A DNA stretch of 5,304 nt from assembly GCA_030618945.1 (NCBI GenBank), contig JAUXCI010000187.1, positions 1 through 5,304 on the forward strand, read 5' to 3'. A program made the translations under genes and the position numbers. Source of the DNA: Flavobacteriaceae bacterium. GTDB lineage: Bacteria > Bacteroidota > Bacteroidia > Flavobacteriales > Flavobacteriaceae. Positions within the stretch are counted from its first letter, which is position 1. Every line of letters begins with the position of its first letter. A model generated the notes under the pieces. It saw only the letters and a program-made list of their open reading frames with translations, was not told where the DNA came from and searched no databases. Shown piece by piece: positions 1-5,304 of the stretch.

Positions 1-8
1 AATTTTTT

Positions 9-34
9 GTTGACTTAAAAAATAATAAGTCAAC
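9..34. repeat. 9-bp perfect inverted repeat (hairpin or operator)
   Basis: GTTGACTTA at 9-17 is perfectly mirrored by TAAGTCAAC at 26-34 around an 8-nt A-rich loop. A run of six T precedes it at 3-8, and no T run follows it on the + strand. On the - strand it is followed by A residues. It therefore does not look like an intrinsic terminator in either direction. It may be a remnant at the end of a gene left of the window, or a regulator-binding palindrome. The repeat is plainly visible; its function is unknown. Confidence 0.5.
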
Positions 35-154
35 GCCTTAACAGGACAAACAGAAGGGAACAAAGGCTTTAAATGAAGATTTCATGTGAGGGAATTAGAA
101 TTAATCAAATCTTTGTTTAAACCATTAAGTTACGAAAAAAAAATAAAACTACCA

Positions 155-170
155 TGTGATCATCGTCACC
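155..170. promoter_or_regulatory. Candidate CRP/FNR-family operator
   Basis: The sequence TGTGA-N6-TCACC matches the classical CRP-type half-site pair TGTGA-N6-TCACA at 9 of 10 specified positions. It ends about 97 bp before the ATG of the mobA gene, a plausible position for an activator site. CRP/FNR-family regulators control nitrate, nitrite and redox genes in many bacteria, and Moco supply is often tied to such metabolism, so the location makes sense. No regulator gene is visible, and a single near-match in AT-rich DNA could be chance. Confidence 0.35.
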
Positions 171-267
171 AAAAATTAAAGATTTTACCAAATATTCTTA
201 AAATGATCTTTATTAAGTATTTTAGCCATCGAATATTTCAACAATAATCTATTTTTTGATTTTAGTC

Positions 268-1383
268 ATGAAACATCATGTAAAACATGCAAAGCTAAGC
301 AGGCGAAATTTTGGTCAATTGGCTCCTTTTGAATTAGCAGTTCTTGGAACAAAATGTTCTATTATAAGAGAACTTGTCAAGGAGGTTTCCGGAAAGCTTA
401 ACAATAAATTTAAGCTGGCGTATGCAGATGCCTCTCATGACAAGGACATATTATCTCCACTATTTGATGAGTTTACATTTCATAATTCGGGAGATCTGAA
501 GAATCACAGTGCTTATAAGATGAATCCTTATACAGATAAATCTTTATTGGCTGCATATGACCTGGTGTTTATCAACGGGAATCATTATCCCGGAAACAGA
601 CAAATACTTATTCTCGATGAAGAAAAAGAAGCTTCAGTTCTAAAAAGAATAGATCAACTTGACAATATTGCCTTTTTGATCAATTTGAATCATCGATCGG
701 ACATCTTTGATTTCCTAAAGGAAAAACATCCGCATATAGAAAAGTTAAAGGTTTACTCCATCCACGATATAGAGCATATCGGCAAACATATTATGGAGTT
801 GATTGAGGCCAATACGGCTCGGCTCTCGGGACTGGTTCTTGCAGGTGGAGAAAGCGTAAGGATGGGTACTGACAAAGGCTTGTTGGATTATTTTGGAAAG
901 TCTCAGCGAGAATATTCAATGGAGATGCTCGAAAAATTAAATTTAAAGGCTTTTTTGTCTGTTAGGAAAGAACAAAAAATTGACCAGAGAAATATTATCG
1001 AAGATAAATTTATCGGACTAGGTCCTTTTGGTGCGATTTGTTCTGCGTTTCAACATGATCCCAATAAAGCTTGGCTGGTTCTGGCTACTGATCTACCTTA
1101 TGTTGATGAAAAATTGATCCGTCAATTATTGGATAAAAGAGACCCGAGTAAGGTTGCTACGGCACTCAAAGGGAAAAGCAAAAGATTTCCAGAACCCTTA
1201 ATTACCATATGGGAACCAAAAGCATACCCCATCCTGTTACAATATCTTAGTTTAGGAATATCTTGTCCGAGAAAAGTATTGATCAATTCAGATATAAAAA
1301 TTGTAGAAGTCGAGGATGATTATATTGTAAATGTCAATACCCCGGAAGAATTTGATTTGGTTAAAAATGATTTGAGAAAATAA
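268..1383 (+). CDS. mobA: Molybdenum cofactor guanylyltransferase with degenerate MobB-like N-terminal domain
   Basis: MobA transfers GMP from GTP to Mo-molybdopterin in the cytoplasm, making the MGD cofactor. In the 371-residue product counted from ATG 268, the MobA half starts near residue 187. It shows the nucleotide-binding motif LAGGESVRMGTDK (191-203), a GLGPFGAI turn (250-257), the metal-binding ATDLPY strand (272-278, Asp275), EPL (309-311) and NVNTPEE near the end (355-361). Residues 1-180 are an extra domain: a strand AVLG (24-27) sits where MobB has its P-loop, ADASHDKD (53-60) resembles the MobB KH-H-D region, and DLVFINGNHYP (98-108) resembles the MobB 'DLVLVEG' strand. The Walker A lysine is absent, so it probably does not hydrolyse GTP. 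E. coli MobA alone is about 195 residues. An in-frame TTG at 256 would add four residues; I prefer the ATG. No Shine-Dalgarno is evident. The moeB-like gene follows after 27 nt. Function of the MobA half is confident; the MobB assignment is inference. Confidence 0.9.
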   Translation: MKHHVKHAKLSRRNFGQLAPFELAVLGTKCSIIRELVKEVSGKLNNKFKLAYADASHDKDILSPLFDEFTFHNSGDLKNHSAYKMNPYTDKSLLAAYDLVFINGNHYPGNRQILILDEEKEASVLKRIDQLDNIAFLINLNHRSDIFDFLKEKHPHIEKLKVYSIHDIEHIGKHIMELIEANTARLSGLVLAGGESVRMGTDKGLLDYFGKSQREYSMEMLEKLNLKAFLSVRKEQKIDQRNIIEDKFIGLGPFGAICSAFQHDPNKAWLVLATDLPYVDEKLIRQLLDKRDPSKVATALKGKSKRFPEPLITIWEPKAYPILLQYLSLGISCPRKVLINSDIKIVEVEDDYIVNVNTPEEFDLVKNDLRK

Positions 1384-1399
1384 TTCTTTTTCTCAAATC
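1369..1399 (+). promoter_or_regulatory. 12-bp hairpin spanning the mobA stop codon
   Basis: GATTTGAGAAAA (1369-1380) pairs perfectly with TTTTCTCAAATC (1388-1399). The 7-nt loop 1381-1387 contains the TAA stop codon of mobA. No T run follows, so it is not a standard intrinsic terminator. It lies in the 27-nt gap before the moeB-like start and could act as a weak terminator, an mRNA-processing or stability element, or a control of translational coupling. An alternative 7-bp hairpin overlaps it (1382-1388 with 1401-1407). Confidence 0.5.
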
Positions 1400-1407
1400 G
1401 AAGAATT
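1382..1407 (+). promoter_or_regulatory. Alternative 7-bp hairpin before the moeB start
   Basis: AATTCTT (1382-1388) pairs with AAGAATT (1401-1407) around a 12-nt loop. Its 5' arm is the loop of the 12-bp hairpin at 1369-1399 plus one base of that stem, and its own loop contains most of that hairpin's 3' arm, so the two folds largely exclude one another. It ends three bases before the ATG at 1411 and would cover the initiation region. It is weaker and AT-rich, so it should form mainly when a ribosome finishing mobA has opened the stronger stem. Confidence 0.3.
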
Positions 1408-1410
1408 TCT

Positions 1411-2496
1411 ATGATGAGTCCAAGCAAGGAAAACCTTTATAAAAGACAAGTTATTCTGCCCGAAATAGGCTTAAGCGGTCAGCAAAAGTTGTCAGAAGCG
1501 AAAATTGCCATTATTGGTTGTGGTGGTTTGGGAAGTGCGGTAGCAGTCTACCTGGCGGCAAGTGGAGTTGGCCACATTCATTTGATTGATTTCGATAAAA
1601 TAGACCTCACTAATTTACACAGGCAGGTATTTTATACGCTTGATGATGTTGGAAAACCAAAAGCGAAGATGCTCTCAGAACATATCCTTAAGATTAGCCC
1701 CTTTGTTGAGCTAACTTATAGTCAAGATTCAATTATCAAATCAACGATCCATAATGAATTAAATGATAGTTCAATCATCATCGATTGTACTGACAGCCTA
1801 GCCACTAAATATTTATTAAACGATTTCTGCGTAGTTTCAGATAAAGTGCTTGTTTATGGATCCTTATATAAACACGATGGCTATGTTGCAACTTTTAATT
1901 TTAATGCTAAGGGAAAACAAACTGCCAACTTAAGGGATGCCTTTCCAGCCATTCCGGCAAAGCATATTCCCAGTTGCGCTGAAATAGGCACTTTAAATAC
2001 AATTGTTGGCCTTATTGCCATGATGCAGGCAAATGAAGTAATCAAAATTATTACTAACACTGGTATTCCATTAATTAATCAGATCCTGATTTATAATTCC
2101 ATGGAAAACACTCAGTTTATTATGAAAATTAAAGCCGGTTTTTCTAAAGAAAGAATTCAGGAAATCTATAGTAAGGAGGAATATTTTGATGCACACTGTG
2201 AGGTTCAGGAAAATGACCTGCTTATAAGCGCTGGTGAATTAAAAAAGAGAAAAGCTGATGAGAAGCTTCAAATCATATCCGTTATTGAAAATATTGAAAC
2301 CGAATTACCTTTTGAGGTAAATCTCAGAATTCCAAGTTCCAAATTTGATCTGACAGCATTTGATCTGAGTCTGAAAAAAGATATTATCGTCGTTTGTCTA
2401 AAAGGAATCAGCAGTTATAGGGTCACGAAAATTATCAAAACGCAATTCCCACAAGCTAGGGTTTACAGTCTAAAAAATGGAATAGAAAACTACTGA
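1411..2496 (+). CDS. moeB: MoeB/ThiF-family adenylyltransferase fused to a rhodanese-like domain (MoeB-R type)
   Basis: MoeB activates the C-terminal glycine of MoaD as an acyl-adenylate using ATP; the rhodanese domain of fused forms (as in eukaryotic MOCS3 and bacterial MoeZ-type proteins) delivers sulfur. Visible in the 361 residues: the family opening YKRQVILPEIG (10-20), ATP loop GCGGLG (36-41), DFDKIDLTNLHRQ (60-72), Lys84 in the GKPK motif, DCTD (125-128, the catalytic Asp region) and PSCAEIG with Cys189. The rhodanese part runs from about 270 to 361, with active-site loop CLKGISS (Cys329) and terminal SLKNGI, which matches the usual LKGG(I/W) end. Oddities: the zinc-binding CxxC pairs of MoeB are absent (Asn173/Asp176 replace the first; no CxxC follows), the usual DVR of the rhodanese is SVI, and the Arg of its CxxGxRS loop is Ser334. 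An equally possible start is the next ATG at 1414. MoaD, its likely partner, is encoded at 4742-4984. ThiS or another small Ub-like protein as partner cannot be excluded. Confidence 0.88.
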   Translation: MMSPSKENLYKRQVILPEIGLSGQQKLSEAKIAIIGCGGLGSAVAVYLAASGVGHIHLIDFDKIDLTNLHRQVFYTLDDVGKPKAKMLSEHILKISPFVELTYSQDSIIKSTIHNELNDSSIIIDCTDSLATKYLLNDFCVVSDKVLVYGSLYKHDGYVATFNFNAKGKQTANLRDAFPAIPAKHIPSCAEIGTLNTIVGLIAMMQANEVIKIITNTGIPLINQILIYNSMENTQFIMKIKAGFSKERIQEIYSKEEYFDAHCEVQENDLLISAGELKKRKADEKLQIISVIENIETELPFEVNLRIPSSKFDLTAFDLSLKKDIIVVCLKGISSYRVTKIIKTQFPQARVYSLKNGIENY

Positions 2497-2536
2497 GATT
2501 AAAACATTCATATTCCAATAAATTATACAAGTATTT

Positions 2537-4306
2537 ATGGCTAAGCCCTTAGATTATTATAGTAAGGAACAATTAAAATACAAGGACCAGGTAGCCGGTC
2601 TTCAAAATAAAATCAGAAGGTCCAGTTTAATTCGGTTGGGTCTTTTCGTTTCAACGGCTATATTAGCTTATTTAGTCTTTGGGAATACAAACTTTTTTAT
2701 CGCCATTCTTCTTGTCGGAACAATACTCTTTACATGGTTAGTAATATCCCATGAACGGCTGGTATATAAAAAGCGTCTAGCAGAACAGCTCCTTAAAATC
2801 AATACGGTTGAAATTGAAGCGATCAACGGAGATTATTCGTCGCTTTCAAAGGGCCATGAATTTATTGACCCTCATCATTTTTATAGCAATGATATTGACC
2901 TTTTTGGAAAAGGATCCTTTTTTCATCTTCTCAATAGAACCACAACCAAATCAGGTAAAGCTACATTGGCTGCAATTCTCACGGCCAATGACATTCATAA
3001 TATTAAGGAAAGGCAACTCGCGATTGATGAATTGGCAAAATGTCCTGAGTGGAGACAGCATTTTATGGCCTTGGCAAAAATGGTTTCTGTAGAAATTGAA
3101 AACGAGACAATTGTTTCATGGATTCAAAATTACACGAGTTTCGTGTCCAGATCAATGAAACATATTCCTGCTATTTTTTCTGGAATATCAATTATTCTTA
3201 TCCTAAATATAGCATTCGGTTTTATTCCTTTTTCAATTCTTAGCCTATGGTTTTTCTTAGGGCTTGGAATATCTACATTTTACTTTAAACGAGTCAATCG
3301 ATTATATCAAAACGCCGGCAACGCAAAAGAAACTTTCAAACAATACCATAAACTATTGAATGAAATTGAAAATCTCAACCTTCATTCGGGCTTGTTAAAT
3401 ACCACTCAACTAAAAATAAAGACACAGCAAAAGAAAGCATCCCTTATTTTTATGGAGTTCTCAAAAATTTTAGACGCTTTTGATCAAAGAAACAATATGC
3501 TATTTGGAATTCTTGGAAACGGATTGTTATTATGGGATCTACATCAAAGTTATAAGATTGAAAAATGGATTGAGAAATATAATTCTCAAGTTGAAAGCTG
3601 GTTTGATGTGATTGCCTTCTTTGATGCTCAAATTTCTTTGGCAAATTACACCTTTAATCACCCTAAATATGAATTTCCTGTCTTAAATAAGGACGAAAAT
3701 ATTTTAGACGGTACTTTGCTTGGACATCCATTGATAAACAAAAAAACAAGGGTCGATAACAACTTCCTTATCAAAAACAAGGATTTTATGATTATAACCG
3801 GGGCGAATATGGCAGGGAAAAGCACTTTTTTAAGAACCGTGTCATTAACCATTGTAATGGCTAATGTTGGACTTCCTGTTTGTGCTAAAAAATTAAATTA
3901 TTCTCCCACAAAACTTATAACAAGCATGAGAACCTCGGATTCACTTGTCGATGAAAGCTCTTATTTCCATGCCGAAATAATGAGGTTGAAATTTATTGTG
4001 GATCAAATGAAAGACGAACAATATTTTATTATACTTGATGAAATATTAAAAGGAACCAATAGTAAAGACAAGGCTATCGGTTCAAGGAAGTTTGTAGAGC
4101 GATTGGTAAAATCAGGTTCAACAGGTATCATTGCAACTCATGATCTTAGTTTATGCGATATTGATAAAGAATACGACCAAATTCACAATAAATATTTTGA
4201 TGCATTGATTAAAGATGAAGAATTGTATTTTGATTATCAATTAAAGGAAGGTGTTTGTGTCAATATGAATGCTTCATTTTTATTGAAAAAAATGGGAATC
4301 ATCTAA
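2537..4306 (+). CDS. Membrane-anchored MutS-like ATPase, function unknown
   Basis: The 589-residue product carries a complete MutS-type ATPase at its C-terminus: Walker A GANMAGKST (422-430), a SMRTSDS segment followed by SSYFHAEI (474-481 region), Walker B LDEI (500-503), GTNSKDK (506-512) and the ATHD switch with His535. Before it lies a MutS lever/core-like region: DLFGKGSFFHLLNRTTTKSG (121-140) and IKERQLAIDEL (156-166). MutS mismatch-binding domain I, with its Phe-x-Glu, is missing. In its place are two hydrophobic helices at about 31-48 and 53-70, and a second hydrophobic pair at about 211-250 splits the core region, so the protein is probably a membrane protein with a cytoplasmic ATPase. 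Proteins of this type are annotated in Bacteroidota as 'MutS-related'; a mismatch-repair role is not supported by this architecture. It starts 40 nt after the moeB-like gene, same strand, with no clear ribosome-binding site, so cotranscription is possible. Confidence 0.88.
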   Translation: MAKPLDYYSKEQLKYKDQVAGLQNKIRRSSLIRLGLFVSTAILAYLVFGNTNFFIAILLVGTILFTWLVISHERLVYKKRLAEQLLKINTVEIEAINGDYSSLSKGHEFIDPHHFYSNDIDLFGKGSFFHLLNRTTTKSGKATLAAILTANDIHNIKERQLAIDELAKCPEWRQHFMALAKMVSVEIENETIVSWIQNYTSFVSRSMKHIPAIFSGISIILILNIAFGFIPFSILSLWFFLGLGISTFYFKRVNRLYQNAGNAKETFKQYHKLLNEIENLNLHSGLLNTTQLKIKTQQKKASLIFMEFSKILDAFDQRNNMLFGILGNGLLLWDLHQSYKIEKWIEKYNSQVESWFDVIAFFDAQISLANYTFNHPKYEFPVLNKDENILDGTLLGHPLINKKTRVDNNFLIKNKDFMIITGANMAGKSTFLRTVSLTIVMANVGLPVCAKKLNYSPTKLITSMRTSDSLVDESSYFHAEIMRLKFIVDQMKDEQYFIILDEILKGTNSKDKAIGSRKFVERLVKSGSTGIIATHDLSLCDIDKEYDQIHNKYFDALIKDEELYFDYQLKEGVCVNMNASFLLKKMGII

Positions 4307-4732
4307 TTAGGGGTGGGCATTAACCCACACTTCACCGTCTTCAAAAAATTCCTTTTTCCAAATAGGTACGGTCTTTTTTAAGGTGTCTATTGCAAATTGA
4401 CAAGCTTTAAACGCAGCTTCCCTATGTGGTGAAGAAACAGCAATGATAACCGGGATCTCACCAATTTTAAGATCACCAACAGCGTGATGAATGGCGATTT
4501 TTTTTACTTTAAACCTATCAATGGCTTCTGTGGCAATTTTCATCATCTCTTTAATTGCCATGGGTTCATAAGCCGAAAACTCCAATTTTTGTACCTTTTT
4601 ACTGTTGGTATTGTTGCGAACCGTCCCAATAAAAACATCAATACCTCCGCAAGCATCGTCTTGAACAAAATCATAACAAGTTTTAAGCTCCAAAACTTCG
4701 GTACTTATTTTGATAAAAATTGACTCTTTCAT
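4307..4732 (-). CDS. moaE: Molybdopterin synthase catalytic subunit MoaE
   Basis: MoaE binds cPMP and, with sulfur donated by thiocarboxylated MoaD, forms the dithiolene of molybdopterin in the cytoplasm. The 141-residue protein is close to the E. coli length of 150. It carries the family's key residues at the same numbers: Arg39 in GTVRN, His103-Arg104 in SSPHREAAF, and the catalytic lysines Lys119 and Lys126 in LKKTVPIWKKE (118-128). The C-terminal GEVWVNAHP matches the typical MoaE ending. ATG 4732 is the obvious start. The gene lies 9 nt downstream of moaD, an operon arrangement matching the 1:1 subunit complex. Its stop codon abuts that of the convergent MutS-like gene with no base between them. 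Confidence 0.97.
   Translation of the reverse strand: MKESIFIKISTEVLELKTCYDFVQDDACGGIDVFIGTVRNNTNSKKVQKLEFSAYEPMAIKEMMKIATEAIDRFKVKKIAIHHAVGDLKIGEIPVIIAVSSPHREAAFKACQFAIDTLKKTVPIWKKEFFEDGEVWVNAHP
4313..4328. terminator. Small GC-rich hairpin at the convergent gene ends (weak bidirectional terminator candidate)
   Basis: GTGGG (4313-4317) pairs with CCCAC (4324-4328) around a 6-nt loop, just past the stop of the MutS-like gene and inside the last codons of moaE. It is the only GC-rich hairpin seen at this junction. Neither strand has a T run after it, so it does not meet the usual definition of an intrinsic terminator. It is listed because no better stop signal is visible for either transcript. 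Confidence 0.2.
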
Positions 4733-4741
4733 GTGTTTGAA

Positions 4742-4984
4742 CTATCCCCCACTTACCGGAGGAATTATTGCAATGGTGTCATTATCTGAGAGTAACTGTT
4801 CCTCTTCAGCATATTCCTCATTTACTGCTATTGTATATGTCTCCATTTCCTTAAGCCTTGGAAAGATATTCGTTAGCTCTTGTCTAAATTCCTGTATTGA
4901 AAGTTTATCGTCAAATTCGAGTGTTTCCAAATTCTTTCCAACGATATCTTTAGACATTCCGAAAAATAAGATCTTTATTTTCAC
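4742..4984 (-). CDS. moaD: Molybdopterin synthase sulfur carrier subunit MoaD
   Basis: MoaD is the small ubiquitin-fold sulfur carrier of molybdopterin synthase. The 80-residue product has the usual length, begins with the typical strand MKIKILFFGMSKDIVG, has the acidic middle and the late NDTIAIIPPVSGG segment, and ends exactly in Gly79-Gly80, the glycine pair that MoeB adenylates and that becomes the thiocarboxylate inserted into MoaE. The ATG at 4984 is preceded by an A-rich leader without a Shine-Dalgarno, as is common in Bacteroidota. moaE follows after 9 nt. A possible promoter -7 element lies at 4997-5004. The next gene upstream on this strand ends 69 nt away, so cotranscription with it is also conceivable. 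Confidence 0.96.
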   Translation of the reverse strand: MKIKILFFGMSKDIVGKNLETLEFDDKLSIQEFRQELTNIFPRLKEMETYTIAVNEEYAEEEQLLSDNDTIAIIPPVSGG

Positions 4985-4996
4985 TTTGTTTTATTA

Positions 4997-5004
4997 CAAA
5001 AATA
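4997..5004 (-). promoter_or_regulatory. Candidate Bacteroidota -7 promoter element for moaD-moaE
   Basis: Read on the - strand this is TATTTTTG, a perfect match to the TAnnTTTG -7 consensus of Bacteroidota housekeeping promoters. It ends 12 nt before the moaD ATG, which would leave a leader of only about 5-8 nt. No clear -33 TTTG/TTG element is seen at the usual spacing, and the surroundings are T-rich, so the match may be chance. Confidence 0.35.
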
Positions 5005-5053
5005 ACCATTGTAAATTAGAAGGAAAAATAATTTCTGCTATGCTTTATCCCTT

Positions 5054-5304
5054 TTAAAATTTTGTAATATTCATTAATTTTTTTGCAGAGTTGTACTCTA
5101 CAGTTGATGCAACATCATCACGTAAGTTTTTAAACCCTCTACGAAAAGGAACAATTGGTAGCATCTCAGCATACCCATAATTACCTCTATCAGCACTATT
5201 ATCTAATGTAGGATATGTACCTAAAGATTCTTTATATAAAAAGAATAAATTATATGTTGGATCAGAATCTAATGTGTAAAGCGCAGTGTAATATGCATTA
5301 TAAT
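5054..5304 (-). CDS. C-terminal part of an unrecognised protein, cut by the window edge
   Basis: An open frame enters from the right edge and runs 82 codons to a TAA at 5054-5056. The visible part is polar and rich in Tyr, Asn and Asp, with a central GYAEMLPIVPFRRGFKNL stretch (residues 43-60 of the visible part) and no membrane segment, Cys or known motif. I do not recognise the family. Seven of nine leucines are TTA, while the neighbouring moaD uses TTA for two of eight, so codon use may differ. It could be a structural or phage-related protein, but that is only an impression. It lies upstream of moaD on the same strand with a 69-nt gap. The open length, continuous to the edge, supports a real gene; shadow or chance ORF remains possible in AT-rich DNA. 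Confidence 0.6.
   Translation of the reverse strand, partial: YNAYYTALYTLDSDPTYNLFFLYKESLGTYPTLDNSADRGNYGYAEMLPIVPFRRGFKNLRDDVASTVEYNSAKKLMNITKF

Larger units (their letters stand above)
1..267. other. Non-coding upstream region of the mobA-moeB-mutS-like gene run
   Basis: No convincing coding sequence is present on either strand; stops are frequent and the only short frame with a start, 15 codons on the - strand at 38-85, has no supporting feature. The region is very AT-rich. It contains a 9-bp hairpin (9-34), a CRP/FNR-like palindrome (155-170), a 7-bp inverted repeat (177-183 with 206-212, 22-nt spacer) and a T-rich stretch directly before the first gene. It most likely holds the promoter and control region of that gene. 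No RNA gene or riboswitch fold could be recognised by eye. Confidence 0.6.

Noticed and set aside
38..85. 15-codon - strand ORF starting with ATG at 85, followed by the 9-34 hairpin
   Set aside because: It is too short, has no ribosome-binding site or recognisable leader-peptide pattern, and the hairpin after it lacks a T run.
256..267. TTG at 256 as the start of the mobA gene
   Set aside because: An ATG four codons later is followed directly by the basic HHVKHAKL motif; the extra residues add nothing recognisable.
1..267. Moco-sensing riboswitch or other structured leader RNA
   Set aside because: The region is AT-rich with only short isolated hairpins, and I could not find the multi-helix fold expected of such an element.
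1369..1407. H-type pseudoknot made from the 12-bp stem plus pairing of its loop (1382-1387) with 1402-1407
   Set aside because: Only two bases would remain to cross the 12-bp first stem, which is too short. The two pairings are better seen as alternatives.
2808..3852. Short open frames inside the MutS-like gene (2808-3092 +, 3450-3644 -, 3658-3852 -)
   Set aside because: They overlap a well-supported coding region and encode nothing recognisable.
2537..4306. Calling the 589-residue protein mismatch-repair MutS
   Set aside because: It lacks the mismatch-binding domain with its Phe-x-Glu, is much shorter than MutS (about 850 residues) and has hydrophobic membrane-type segments.
4484..5057. 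Open + strand frames at 4484-4723 and 4710-5057
   Set aside because: They lie antisense to moaE and moaD, which have full family motifs; their translations show no domain.

Overview
The window is AT-rich, lacks clear Shine-Dalgarno sequences before its genes, and carries one perfect match to the Bacteroidota -7 promoter element TAnnTTTG. With the protein families present (a MobB-like/MobA fusion, a MoeB-rhodanese fusion, and a MutS-type ATPase with membrane segments), this points to the Bacteroidota, probably a free-living flavobacterium or cytophagal relative. That placement is inference from gene style; no taxonomic marker is present.

Layout. Positions 1-267 hold no gene but contain a 9-bp hairpin and a CRP/FNR-like palindrome. 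On the + strand follow a molybdenum-cofactor guanylyltransferase with a degenerate MobB-like N-terminal domain (268-1383), a MoeB-type adenylyltransferase with a C-terminal rhodanese domain (1411-2496), and a membrane-anchored MutS-like ATPase (2537-4306). On the - strand, converging with no base between the stop codons, lie moaE (4307-4732) and, upstream of it, moaD (4742-4984). The right edge cuts a further - strand gene whose last 82 codons are visible (stop at 5054-5056). I do not recognise it.

How the genes fit. Four of the six genes act in the middle and late steps of molybdenum cofactor (Moco) synthesis. MoeB-rhodanese would adenylate, and probably help sulfurate, the C-terminal Gly-Gly of MoaD. 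MoaD with MoaE forms molybdopterin synthase, which converts cPMP to molybdopterin. MobA adds GMP to give the bis-MGD form used by DMSO-reductase-family enzymes such as nitrate reductases. moaA, moaC, moeA and a molybdoenzyme are not in this window and would be expected nearby. The MutS-like protein has no known link to Moco.

The most unusual points are: loss of both zinc-binding Cys pairs in the MoeB protein together with a partly degenerate rhodanese domain; the P-loop-less MobB-like domain on MobA; two mutually exclusive hairpins at the mobA-moeB junction; the membrane MutS-like protein; and the edge ORF with different leucine codon use. I see no wholly new system. This is a recognisable Moco cluster with unusual details.
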